Source: Spirochaetota bacterium (GTDB taxonomy: Bacteria > Spirochaetota > UBA4802 > UB4802). Taken from it: 54,303 nt of DNA. Made by a program: the position numbers and the translations under genes. Where the stretch lies: contig JBFLZD010000023.1 in the NCBI GenBank assembly GCA_040756435.1, positions 1 to 54,303 of the forward strand, written 5' to 3'. The notes below the pieces were generated by a model. It made no database searches, was not told the origin of the DNA, and worked only from the letters and a program-made list of their open reading frames with translations. Positions 9,575 through 17,755 of this stretch are shown one piece after another (the first letter of the stretch is position 1; each line of letters starts with the position of its first letter).

Positions 9575-9711
9575 GTGAAAAACTCCTTAAATAAATAAAA
9601 TACGGCTAAAAGCCTTATCAGTAAGATGTGTGATTAGTTTTTATTTTTAAAACTCCTGAAGGAAATTTTACGAAAATAAAACCTAAATATACAACCTTAC
9701 TGTTTGTAACA

Positions 9712-9740
9712 TATATACTAATATTTCGCTATGTTGTCAA
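9712..9740 (-). promoter_or_regulatory. csp promoter
   Basis: On the minus strand TTGACA (9735-9740), a 17-nt spacer and TATATA (9712-9717) make a near-consensus sigma-70 promoter. The predicted start near 9704 leaves an untranslated leader of about 130 nt before the csp ATG at 9574. Confidence 0.75.
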
Positions 9741-9794
9741 CATTTTATTACAATTTATTTAATTTTTTTATTCAAATAAGCAAAACAGCTTCTG

Positions 9795-11108
9795 TTATAT
9801 ATTAACCAATCTCATTTCTTTTAACCGTTTACCAAAAACAGCGGTTATACCCAATCGAAGAATACCTGATACAAGTAATATTGTATAAATACTACTTCCG
9901 TTAATAGGGGGCAATATCTGTATTAAATAACCGCCTGACATAGCTCCTGCGCTAATCATTATACCATTTATCAGATTTAAATATGAGATATATCGAACAC
10001 GTTTGGAACTTACTGAAGCATCAAACATATAGTTAAATGAACTAATAGTGAAACCAGACCATACAAGCCCGGAAAATATTTGAACAATAAGCAAATAGAC
10101 AATATTGGAATTTAAAACCCATAGTACAGGGACTATCGCTATTAATGGTGATGTTATAGTCAATACTTTAGCATTCCCTATTTTATCAGCTATTGTACCC
10201 CACGAGTGCATGGCAATATACATAACAAATGGCGCACTGACTGTAACTAATGAATACTCAAAATAAGAAAATGAAAGATGTTGGAGCATGAGAACCGCAA
10301 AAAATGGTGCCGATAGATATACAGCAAAATTCATTAGTGAGTAAAAAGCTATGAAAATAAAAAAATCGTTTCTCGTAATACTTTTCAATATATTAGCTGG
10401 CAGTATGCTTGTCTTTTCAATTTCAAATGGTGGTTCGTGCATTTTTAAGAGATAGTAAAATGAGATAAATCGACTGATGGAAGCAATAAGGAAAATAGCC
10501 ACAAATGTTTGCATAATGTACTTTTCGGGAGACAATCGCAATGTGATTCCAACTGACAATGAGACCACAACAAGTAAAACTCCTAATATGCTATTTCGGA
10601 ATCCAAAGTATTTACCTCGCTTATGAGAAGGGATAAGATCGCTCATCAGGCTTGCCCATGCAGGATTGCCAATAGAGCCAAATACAGTGTAGAGTGTTAC
10701 AATAGCTATGAATATTTCAATCTGGTGATGTTTGACTAATGACAGGAAAAAGCTTACTATGTCAGTTTCTATCGCATATACCATAAAAAATAGTATGGCA
10801 CACAATAAAAGCGTTATTGCTTGTAAAAATACAAAAATACAAAATACTGTTTTTCGTGATTTAAAAAACTGAACAAATCTGTTTGAAAATACCTGCAAGA
10901 TTGAAGCTGCTATATTGGGAGCCGCATTTAATATTCCAACATGAACTACGGTGCCTTTAATCAAAAGCAGAAATGGGGTAAAGTAATCCTGAACGCAGCC
11001 AAACATTATGCTTGCAAATATTCCGTCAAGAAAAGATGCTTTGAGTGTTTGGCGTAATTTTGATTTTTTTACTTGTATTTTATTGTTATGTATCATATAT
11101 GGAAGCAC
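9795..11108 (-). CDS. MFS transporter
   Basis: A protein of about 437 residues with twelve predicted membrane helices in two six-helix halves, and a charged loop in the first half bearing SDLIPSHKRGKYFGFRN, which resembles the MFS loop 2-3/A-motif style with basic residues. It matches the general Major Facilitator Superfamily; nothing visible fixes the substrate. A GTG opens the frame at 11108 and an ATG follows at 11096. Neither has a convincing Shine-Dalgarno, so the start is uncertain by four codons. It is divergent from the orphan parA, sharing a 121-bp gap. Confidence 0.85.
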   Translation of the reverse strand: MLPYMIHNNKIQVKKSKLRQTLKASFLDGIFASIMFGCVQDYFTPFLLLIKGTVVHVGILNAAPNIAASILQVFSNRFVQFFKSRKTVFCIFVFLQAITLLLCAILFFMVYAIETDIVSFFLSLVKHHQIEIFIAIVTLYTVFGSIGNPAWASLMSDLIPSHKRGKYFGFRNSILGVLLVVVSLSVGITLRLSPEKYIMQTFVAIFLIASISRFISFYYLLKMHEPPFEIEKTSILPANILKSITRNDFFIFIAFYSLMNFAVYLSAPFFAVLMLQHLSFSYFEYSLVTVSAPFVMYIAMHSWGTIADKIGNAKVLTITSPLIAIVPVLWVLNSNIVYLLIVQIFSGLVWSGFTISSFNYMFDASVSSKRVRYISYLNLINGIMISAGAMSGGYLIQILPPINGSSIYTILLVSGILRLGITAVFGKRLKEMRLVNI

Positions 11109-11229
11109 AAATGAATAGTATGTGAATATGCAATACTTTTATAGATATATTAAGAAAAAATTTATTAAAAATATGTTTTAGCGTGTGCGATAGTAACTGT
11201 AACATAAACATTATTTCAGGAATAATCCA

Positions 11230-11979
11230 GTGAGAATTATTGCTATTTCAAACAATAAGGGAGGCGTGGGCAAAACTACAAGCACAGTAAATATTGCCGC
11301 CGCCTTACAGATTTTAGGGAAAAAAGTTCTTGTTATTGATATTGATCATCAGGCACAGTCAACATACCATTTTGGGTATAATCCCAATAATTTAACATAT
11401 TCAGTATATAATGTGCTTAAAGGGGAAATTGCCTATAAAGATGTAATTATTGACCGTGATGGATTGCATATTCTCCCATCAAAAAATGAACTTAAAGATA
11501 TTGAGTTTATTCCGTTACCAGCCAAAGAATTTTTATTAAAAGAAGCATTGGAAGGAATCTCCAGTTATGATTTTATCCTGATTGATTGTCCACCTTCATT
11601 GGGGATACTGACGCTGAATGCTCTGACATTTGCTCATGAAATATTGGTTCCCCTTCAGGTTCAATTTTTGCCATTTCATGGTATGTATAATTTGTTTGAG
11701 GCAGTGCAAATGGTAAAACGAAGACTTAACAAAGATATTGAGATAACCGGCATTATTGGTACCATGTTTAATCCAAAAAAACAAATAAACATTGAAGTAA
11801 TTGAAGAAACAAAAAAGCGACTTCCAGGTAAATTGTTTGAAACGCTTATACGCGAAAATGTTCTGCTGCAAGAAGCACCAAGCTGGGGAAAAACTATATT
11901 TGAATACAAACCTAACAGCAATGGTGCTGTAGATTACATGAATCTTACTAAAGAAATCTTAGAAAAGGATGTAAATTAA
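11230..11979 (+). CDS. ParA/Soj family ATPase (no ParB partner in view)
   Basis: A 249-residue deviant Walker-A ATPase. KGGVGKTT (10-17) contains the signature lysine, DIDHQAQSTYHFG is the switch I / A' region and FILIDCPPSLGILTLNAL is the Walker B region. Length and motifs match chromosomal Soj/ParA that dimerise on ATP and bind DNA. No parB and no parS-like palindrome is adjacent, so it may position some other cargo or act with a distant ParB. It starts with GTG, preceded by AGGA 8 nt upstream. Its stop overlaps the convergent kinase gene by 4 nt. Confidence 0.9.
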   Translation: MRIIAISNNKGGVGKTTSTVNIAAALQILGKKVLVIDIDHQAQSTYHFGYNPNNLTYSVYNVLKGEIAYKDVIIDRDGLHILPSKNELKDIEFIPLPAKEFLLKEALEGISSYDFILIDCPPSLGILTLNALTFAHEILVPLQVQFLPFHGMYNLFEAVQMVKRRLNKDIEITGIIGTMFNPKKQINIEVIEETKKRLPGKLFETLIRENVLLQEAPSWGKTIFEYKPNSNGAVDYMNLTKEILEKDVN

Positions 11980-13046
11980 AGTTTTGAGCTATCTATAACC
12001 TTCCTTGCCTGACGTTCTAATACCTGTACAGCAACAATTAACATAGCAAATCGTTTGTCTTTGGTTTGACCGTGGTAGAATCTATAATAAATCTGTTGAG
12101 CTATCACTGCAAGGCGGAACAAACCAAAACAGAAAAAATAATCAAAATCGCTCATATCAATACCACTTTTTTGCTGATAGCGTTCCACCAGTTCTTTGCG
12201 TGTAAGCGCTCCATCAAGATGAGTTGGCATTAATCGTATAAGATGTACTTCTTCTGGATCATCTTTTTCAACCCAGTATGCAAGCGAATTACCTAAATCC
12301 ATAACCGGGTCACCTATGGTTGCCATTTCCCAGTCAAGAACACCAATTATCTTTTTAGGATTATTACTATCAAGGACAACATTATCAAATTTATAATCAT
12401 TGTGAATCACTGCTGCTCGTGTTGGTGTTCTGGGCATTTTTTCCTGTAACCACTGAATGACTTCAGTGTACGGTGGAGCATCAGGGGTCAGAGCATCATT
12501 ATAGCGTGCAATCCATCCATTAACCTGACGTTCAATATATCCTTCAGGTTTGCCAAAATTTTCCAGTCCAATTTCTTTATAATTCAGTGAATGAAGCTGG
12601 CACTGTATATCCAGTAACTGTTCACAAAGATATCTAAATTCGTCAGATGTATATGATAATCCTGGTGGCAATTCTTTACGTAATATAATCCCTTTAATAC
12701 GTTCCATAACATAAAATTTAGCGCCAATGATTGATTCATCATCACAATATACAAGAGGTGTGGGGCAATATGGAAATACAGGCTTTAATGCTTTCAGTAT
12801 TGAGTATTCACGATGCATATCATGAGCTGTTTTTGCTTTTTTGCCAAATGGGGGCCTTCGTAAAACCATTTCTCTGTTGCCGGCTTTGATAAAATACGTA
12901 AGGTTTGAAAATCCACTTGGAAATTGTTTTATTTCAATAGGACCTTGAATATCAGGGACATGCTGCATTAGATAATCCAGTATAATTTTACCGTCTATCG
13001 TTTCCCCTTCCCTGATTTCAGCTGGTTTATCAATATAATTATCCAT
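11976..13046 (-). CDS. APH-family phosphotransferase (ACAD10/11 kinase-like)
   Basis: A 356-residue aminoglycoside-phosphotransferase-fold kinase. The catalytic loop HNDYKFDN is at 215-222 and the magnesium-binding LDWE at 237-240, followed by GDPVMDLG. The N-lobe carries VLRRPPFG. This subfamily accompanies acyl-CoA dehydrogenases: it is fused to one in eukaryotic ACAD10/ACAD11 and is paired with one in Pseudomonas levulinate (lva) catabolism, where the kinase phosphorylates a 4-hydroxyacyl-CoA. Here the dehydrogenase gene is two genes upstream in the same operon. A role as a hydroxyacyl-CoA kinase is inferred from family and context; antibiotic resistance is unlikely. It is the last gene of the operon. 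Confidence 0.85.
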   Translation of the reverse strand: MDNYIDKPAEIREGETIDGKIILDYLMQHVPDIQGPIEIKQFPSGFSNLTYFIKAGNREMVLRRPPFGKKAKTAHDMHREYSILKALKPVFPYCPTPLVYCDDESIIGAKFYVMERIKGIILRKELPPGLSYTSDEFRYLCEQLLDIQCQLHSLNYKEIGLENFGKPEGYIERQVNGWIARYNDALTPDAPPYTEVIQWLQEKMPRTPTRAAVIHNDYKFDNVVLDSNNPKKIIGVLDWEMATIGDPVMDLGNSLAYWVEKDDPEEVHLIRLMPTHLDGALTRKELVERYQQKSGIDMSDFDYFFCFGLFRLAVIAQQIYYRFYHGQTKDKRFAMLIVAVQVLERQARKVIDSSKL

Positions 13047-13064
13047 AAAAGAATCCTCCAGTTG

Positions 13065-13790
13065 TCAAAGTTTTATATAGTTGTATATAATCTGAAAACA
13101 TTCATGTGCATATTCATCAGGCGTTACACCCCTTTTCGTGTATTTCCACCGTTTTAGATACCAGTCCTGGAGCATGGCTTTGCTTATTGAAGCGACCAAT
13201 GATGACTGTATATCTGGACGGAATTCATTACTCTTGATACCTTTTTCAATAATATCTTTTATTAAAGATTCTGTTAACAGTTCACCTTCAATTGTTTTAT
13301 TGTATTCAGAGCCTGTGAAATATCGTGTTTCCATATATGAGAAATAAAACCAATCTTTTATAATTTCACTGATAAAGATATGAGCACGTATGAAATTGTG
13401 TAATTTATCTTTTGAAAGTGATGAATGCATTAGTGATTCAGATAATACCTTCTCTACAGAAGTGCGCCCATACTGTTGAATGATATGTAATAATTCATCT
13501 TTTGAAGGGAAATATGCATATAATGCACCAATACTTAACGATGATACTGCTGACAGTTCACGTATGCTCATTACTGCATAGCCTTTTTTATTACTTATTG
13601 CTATAGCTGTATGAATGATCCGTTTGAGATTTTCAATTGATTGCGGTGATTTTTTAACCCTGATAAGCTGCCTGTGATCATCATATAACTTACTAACAAT
13701 ATCATCAAGGATAAACTTTATACTTTTTTTAAAACTGTTAAAGTTTTCCAGGTCAACAATATGAATGTTATCTGACTTCTCTGCCTTCAT
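13065..13790 (-). CDS. TetR family regulator of the acyl-CoA dehydrogenase operon
   Basis: About 241 residues. The HTH (SIRELSAVSSLSIGALYAYFPSK) lies unusually deep, near residues 72-95, because a 50-residue N-terminal extension precedes it. I placed the start at the ATG at 13790, with AAAGGA about 13 nt upstream. The longer reading back to 13898 runs inside the dehydrogenase gene in another frame and adds a basic, hydrophobic stretch with no family support. The gene overlaps the dehydrogenase 3' end by 23 bp, so translation may be coupled. As the only regulator in the operon it is the best candidate to bind the palindrome at 15860-15877 and so autoregulate. Confidence 0.85.
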   Translation of the reverse strand: MKAEKSDNIHIVDLENFNSFKKSIKFILDDIVSKLYDDHRQLIRVKKSPQSIENLKRIIHTAIAISNKKGYAVMSIRELSAVSSLSIGALYAYFPSKDELLHIIQQYGRTSVEKVLSESLMHSSLSKDKLHNFIRAHIFISEIIKDWFYFSYMETRYFTGSEYNKTIEGELLTESLIKDIIEKGIKSNEFRPDIQSSLVASISKAMLQDWYLKRWKYTKRGVTPDEYAHECFQIIYNYIKL

Positions 13791-14976
13791 AACTAGATAA
13801 AATCCTTTTAGCAACAACCGTCTTATGTACTTCGTCAGCACCATCATAAATACGAGCAGCGCGTTCATGTCTGTAGAAGAAGGCCAATATAGTATCATCA
13901 GTCATCCCCAGTCCACCATGCACCTGCAGTGCTCTGTCTATCACCTTCTGCATAACATTTGCCACATAGAATTTGATAAGTGACACATCAATGCGTGCTT
14001 CTTTCTGACCTAAGTGTTCTATCTTCCATGCTGCTTGTAAGGTCATGAGGCGTGCTGCCTGAATTTCAGCAGCACATTCGGCAACCCATTCCTGAATAAT
14101 CTGACGGGTTGCCAGTGTTTTACCATCAGGCGAAATAATACGCTTGTTGGCACGTGCACACATTAAATCAAATGCGCGTTTGCAGATTCCAAGCCAGCGC
14201 ATGCAATGATGAATTCGGCCAGGACCCAAACGTTCCTGAGCTATCACAAAACCCTGACCTTCAGGACCCAGTAAATTTGTTACTGGTACACGACAGTTTT
14301 GTAATAATATTTCACCATGGCTAAAATAATCACTTCCTTCATGACCCATAACCGAAATATTGCGTACCAGATTGAAGCCGGGAGTATTTGTAGGTACAAT
14401 AATCATGCTTGCGCGCAGATATGTTGGTGCTTCTGGATTGGTGACAGCCATAACAATTGAAAATTTTGAGCCATCTGCGGCAGTGGAATACCATTTATGC
14501 CCGTTAATTACATAGTAATCACCATCTTTAACTGCGGTTGTATCCAGTAATACTGGGTTAGAGCCAGGCAGGTCAACCTCGGTCATGGAAAAGCAGCTAC
14601 GAATTTCACCCCTAACAAGTGGCAATAGATACTTTTCACGCTGCTCATCATTTGCATATTTTATCAGTATCTCTATATTGCCTGCATCAGGTGCCTGACA
14701 GCCAAATACATAGTGGCCTAATGGAGTCCTTCCCAATGACTCAGAAACAAGGCCGTGTTCCACTAAATCAAGCCCCATCCCACCATATTCTTTGGGAACC
14801 TGTGGTGCCCATAACTCCATCTTTTTTACCATTTTTCGCTTTTCTTCAAGAACTGGTAGCATTGCCTTTATATCATTGCGAGCAAATTCCTGTTCTAAGG
14901 GGATGAGTTCTTTTTCCACAAATTCATCAATAAGTTCCAGAATAGCTTTCATCTTATCACTGATTTCAAAATCCAT
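13768..14976 (-). CDS. Acyl-CoA dehydrogenase (ACAD10/11-like)
   Basis: A 402-residue flavoprotein dehydrogenase with the three ACAD parts in order: an N-terminal helical domain with WAPQVPKEYGGMGLD, a middle beta domain with CFSMTEVDLPGSNP and YVINGHKWYSTAAD (FAD contacts), and a C-terminal helical domain with QVHGGLGMTDDTILAFFYRHERAARIYDGADEVHK. The C-terminal RIYDGADEVHK is typical of the ACAD11 branch. Electrons would pass to the electron-transfer flavoprotein encoded divergently at 15978-17705. In ACAD10/11-type systems the dehydrogenase domain acts on the phosphorylated 4-hydroxyacyl-CoA made by the partner kinase; that activity is inferred here. It begins 24 nt after the phosphatase gene. 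Confidence 0.93.
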   Translation of the reverse strand: MDFEISDKMKAILELIDEFVEKELIPLEQEFARNDIKAMLPVLEEKRKMVKKMELWAPQVPKEYGGMGLDLVEHGLVSESLGRTPLGHYVFGCQAPDAGNIEILIKYANDEQREKYLLPLVRGEIRSCFSMTEVDLPGSNPVLLDTTAVKDGDYYVINGHKWYSTAADGSKFSIVMAVTNPEAPTYLRASMIIVPTNTPGFNLVRNISVMGHEGSDYFSHGEILLQNCRVPVTNLLGPEGQGFVIAQERLGPGRIHHCMRWLGICKRAFDLMCARANKRIISPDGKTLATRQIIQEWVAECAAEIQAARLMTLQAAWKIEHLGQKEARIDVSLIKFYVANVMQKVIDRALQVHGGLGMTDDTILAFFYRHERAARIYDGADEVHKTVVAKRILSSYEGREVR

Positions 14977-15000
14977 AATACCCTCCTATAAAATATTTCA

Positions 15001-15720
15001 TCATCTATACGTCTTAAGCGATGGATCATTAGCTAACTCAATATGTGGGAAAAAATTAAACGAAGCTAAAATGAGTTCTTTTTCGTTATATCTTAGATGG
15101 GTCAATGATGTGTTAACTATCTGCCATGTTAGGCGCATTGCTGTTTCATCGTCAAAACCAAGAACCATCTGGACAATAGTACCAATAATTCCACCTGATG
15201 AAACAACAATAATATTCTTCCCCCTCCCATTTTCCTGTATAATTTGGGTGATAGCTGACCTTACCCGTTGTTTGACTTCAGGAAATGATTCAATCCCTTC
15301 ATAATTTTTCTGTGATTTTACCCAGTAACGCATAACTTTTTCAAATACACGCTGAAAAGCTTTTTTATCTGTATATATCTGCTTGATCTCCTCTTCAAGG
15401 GAAGGTTCGTCATCAAGTAAAACGGGAAAAATTGTTTTAATTATTGTTATTGAATCATATTCATTTAATCGGCTATCAATGTTAGGTTCAGGTAATTGAA
15501 CGCCTTTTAATTTAAAATAATTGATTATGGTTTGGGCAGTCTGTTGTTGTCGTTTTAATGTGCCACAATAGAGTGCATCAATTTTTTTATTTTTATAGCG
15601 ATAGTTGTATAGATATTCAGCCAGAATCTGTGATTGATTATACCCTTTTTCTGAAAGGTTATCATAATCACCCTGCCCAAAAGAACCCTGGCCATGACGG
15701 ATAACCAATATTTCACTCAT
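15001..15720 (-). CDS. Histidine phosphatase family protein
   Basis: A 239-residue phosphoglycerate-mutase-fold phosphatase. The catalytic RHG is at 8-10 (VIRHGQGSFGQ), LSEKGYNQSQ follows, and the second half has VVSSGGIIGTIVQMVLG, where a conserved His usually sits as SHGG; here it is SSGG. That replacement of the second catalytic histidine is odd and could reduce or alter activity. Other histidines are present but not in this motif. It is the first gene of the operon with the dehydrogenase, TetR and kinase, so a phospho-acyl or acyl-related substrate is plausible (inference). The promoter with a central palindrome lies 105-130 nt upstream. Confidence 0.85.
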   Translation of the reverse strand: MSEILVIRHGQGSFGQGDYDNLSEKGYNQSQILAEYLYNYRYKNKKIDALYCGTLKRQQQTAQTIINYFKLKGVQLPEPNIDSRLNEYDSITIIKTIFPVLLDDEPSLEEEIKQIYTDKKAFQRVFEKVMRYWVKSQKNYEGIESFPEVKQRVRSAITQIIQENGRGKNIIVVSSGGIIGTIVQMVLGFDDETAMRLTWQIVNTSLTHLRYNEKELILASFNFFPHIELANDPSLKTYR

Positions 15721-15824
15721 ACTTTAATCCTGCTTATAAACATTACTCATTTGCAACATGCGAAAGTTGGAATGAGCTGTTTATTGTTTGTAAATTTATT
15801 AATTTCAATTACGATATAGTATGC

Positions 15825-15909
15825 ACTATAAATAAGGCGCAAAAAAAGTCAAGAAAAATATAACGAACGTTCGTTATTTTCTTGATTTTTTTATCTATAC
15901 CATTACAAT
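15825..15909. promoter_or_regulatory. Back-to-back promoters with central palindromic operator (ACAD operon / etfBA)
   Basis: The centre is ATAACGAACGTTCGTTAT (15860-15877), a perfect 18-bp palindrome. To its left the minus strand reads TTGACT (15847-15852), 16 nt, TATAGT (15825-15830). To its right the plus strand reads TTGATT (15882-15887), 16 nt, TACAAT (15904-15909). The two -35 boxes thus flank the operator almost symmetrically, and the outer TCAAGAAAA/TTTTCTTGA arms extend the inverted repeat through them. A single dimeric regulator could control both the phosphatase-dehydrogenase-tetR-kinase operon and etfBA. The regulator identity (the TetR at 13065-13790) is inferred. Confidence 0.8.
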
Positions 15910-15977
15910 GGATTTAATTTAAAATATTAAAATAACTATACAATGTAATAGCAAGATTTAATATCAGGTAACAATGC

Positions 15978-16745
15978 ATGCTAACTAAATTAAAAATCCT
16001 TGTGTGTATAAAACAGGTTCCCGATACTAATGCTTCACTTTGTTTAAACAATGGAATGCCTGAATATGATGAAAAAACAGTATACGTAATTAATAGGTAT
16101 GATGAATATGCGCTTGAAGAAGCATTACAGTTAAAAGATCGTGATTTGACAGCGTATATACATACTATTTCTGTTGGACCAGGAAGAGTACAAAAAGCTT
16201 TACGACGTTCGCTGGAAATGGGAGCTGATGAAGCGTTTCACATACAAACCCAGGATGATGGGTTAAATACTCCATACGTGATTGCACAAACAATAACACA
16301 ATTTGCACAACATACCTATGACATTATATTCACAGGCGTAATGTCTGAAGATGCAATGAATCAGCAAACAGGACAGCTGATAGCGACAATGTTAGGATAT
16401 AATTATGCTACTGGTGTAACAGAACTATCGCTTATACAAAATACCATAACTGTAACCCGTGAGCTGGATGCACAGGAATCACTGATATATGATGTACCCA
16501 TCCCGTGTGTCATTTCTGTACAATCAAGTACACAAAAACCACGCTACCCTTCCCTCTCAAATGTACTGCGAGCACGCAAACAGGAAATTGCCATTATAAA
16601 ACCAGATTTAGCTATACCTTTTGCCCAAACAAAATGTCATTTTACCATGCCACAAAAAACAACACAATGCACGTTTATTGAAGGAAGCATGTTAAAAAAA
16701 GTTACTGAGCTATACGCTATTCTCCATAAAAATGCAGTTTTGTGA
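15978..16745 (+). CDS. etfB: Electron transfer flavoprotein beta subunit
   Basis: The 255-residue ETF beta/FixA subunit binds AMP and part of FAD in the heterodimer. Typical segments are KILVCIKQVPDT, INRYDEYALEEALQLKD, GPGRVQKALRRSLEMGAD and GVMSEDAMNQQTGQLIATMLG (nucleotide site), with a C-terminal PRYPSLSNVLRARKQEI recognition loop. That loop is where acyl-CoA dehydrogenases dock. It is the first gene of a two-gene operon, 6 nt before etfA, driven from the bidirectional promoter. An out-of-frame ATG lies four nt upstream; the in-frame ATG at 15978 gives the standard length. Confidence 0.95.
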   Translation: MLTKLKILVCIKQVPDTNASLCLNNGMPEYDEKTVYVINRYDEYALEEALQLKDRDLTAYIHTISVGPGRVQKALRRSLEMGADEAFHIQTQDDGLNTPYVIAQTITQFAQHTYDIIFTGVMSEDAMNQQTGQLIATMLGYNYATGVTELSLIQNTITVTRELDAQESLIYDVPIPCVISVQSSTQKPRYPSLSNVLRARKQEIAIIKPDLAIPFAQTKCHFTMPQKTTQCTFIEGSMLKKVTELYAILHKNAVL

Positions 16746-16751
16746 GGAACT

Positions 16752-17705
16752 ATGAGTATTTTAGTTATTGCTGATGTTAAAAACCGTACAGTAAATCCTT
16801 CAACCTTAGAAATGCTATCGGCTGCAAAAGAAATTGCTAATAAAAATAATATGCCAATCTATATATTGATTCCATTTGGAAATATTAGTGGCGATAGTTA
16901 CTGTTCAAATGAGTTTAAAACCTGTGTATTAGATTTAGACATTGAGCAATACAGAGCACTTAACCTTGTTAAGTATATTTCCACAGTTATACGGGAGATT
17001 AATGCTTCTTATATTATTGGGTTGCATACTCCATTTTCAATAGACTATATACCAGCACTGTCAGTAGAAATTAATGCACAGTGTGTTACGCAAATACACT
17101 CGTTAGATGTTTCTGAATATATTACTGTAACACGTGGCAGCCATGCTGGTAAGTTAGATCAACATATTGTTATAAATGAAACTCCAATTATAGTAACAGT
17201 ACTCCCGGGCAGTTTTGAGCCATATACTATTACTGATGTACAAACAAAAGAAATAATGATAATACACGTCCCTGAAAAAGATAAACATGCATATTGTAAT
17301 TTTATTACAAAGGATAGTAAGGATACATCGCTGGATGAAGCTGATGTAATTGTAGGTGCAGGCAAAGGAATTGGTTCACGGGAAAATTTAAATTTGATAT
17401 TTGAATTTGCAAAAGTATTTCCACATAGTGCTGTAGCAGGATCTCGTATTGTTTGTGATTATGGCTGGCTACCATATAGCAAGCAAATTGGTATAACTGG
17501 GAAAAGCATTGCACCCAAAGTATATATAGCCTGTGCAATTTCAGGTTCTTCGCAGCATGTGGCTGGTATTAAAGGAGCAAAAACAATAATAGCAATAAAT
17601 AAAGATCCCTATGCGCCTATTTTTAATGTTTCGCATTATGGAGTTGTGGCTGATATATTTGAATTTATTCCTCAATTCATTGATTTTGTACAAAATAATA
17701 CATGA
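16752..17705 (+). CDS. etfA: Electron transfer flavoprotein alpha subunit
   Basis: The 317-residue ETF alpha/FixB. The N-terminal domain I is followed by the conserved FAD domain: VIVGAGKGIGSRENL, VAGSRIVCDYGWLP, QIGITGKSIAPKVYIA, then GISGS-like AISGSSQHVAGIKGAKTIIAINKDP and a C-terminal PIFNVSHYGVVADIFEFIP. It forms the FAD-holding half that shuttles electrons from acyl-CoA dehydrogenases to ETF-quinone oxidoreductase. The RBS TGAGGAAC directly precedes the ATG. The divergent dehydrogenase operon is its likely client. No ETF-quinone oxidoreductase gene is in the window. Confidence 0.96.
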   Translation: MSILVIADVKNRTVNPSTLEMLSAAKEIANKNNMPIYILIPFGNISGDSYCSNEFKTCVLDLDIEQYRALNLVKYISTVIREINASYIIGLHTPFSIDYIPALSVEINAQCVTQIHSLDVSEYITVTRGSHAGKLDQHIVINETPIIVTVLPGSFEPYTITDVQTKEIMIIHVPEKDKHAYCNFITKDSKDTSLDEADVIVGAGKGIGSRENLNLIFEFAKVFPHSAVAGSRIVCDYGWLPYSKQIGITGKSIAPKVYIACAISGSSQHVAGIKGAKTIIAINKDPYAPIFNVSHYGVVADIFEFIPQFIDFVQNNT

Positions 17706-17755
17706 AATGATAATACTTTTCCAGTAATAATTCCTTAAAAAATTTCATAATGAAT

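Noticed and set aside
11976-13046. Aminoglycoside resistance gene
   Set aside because: The APH fold is shared, but operon context and the ACAD10/11-type sequence point to a metabolic kinase.
13791-13898. Longer start for the second TetR protein
   Set aside because: The extra 36 codons are inside the dehydrogenase gene in another frame and do not look like TetR; ATG 13790 has a usable ribosome site.
14803-14816. GGTGCCCATAA inside the dehydrogenase gene
   Set aside because: Matches the tail of the dispersed element but lies in conserved ACAD coding sequence (WAPQV region on the other strand) and lacks the T-rich stem; treated as coincidence.
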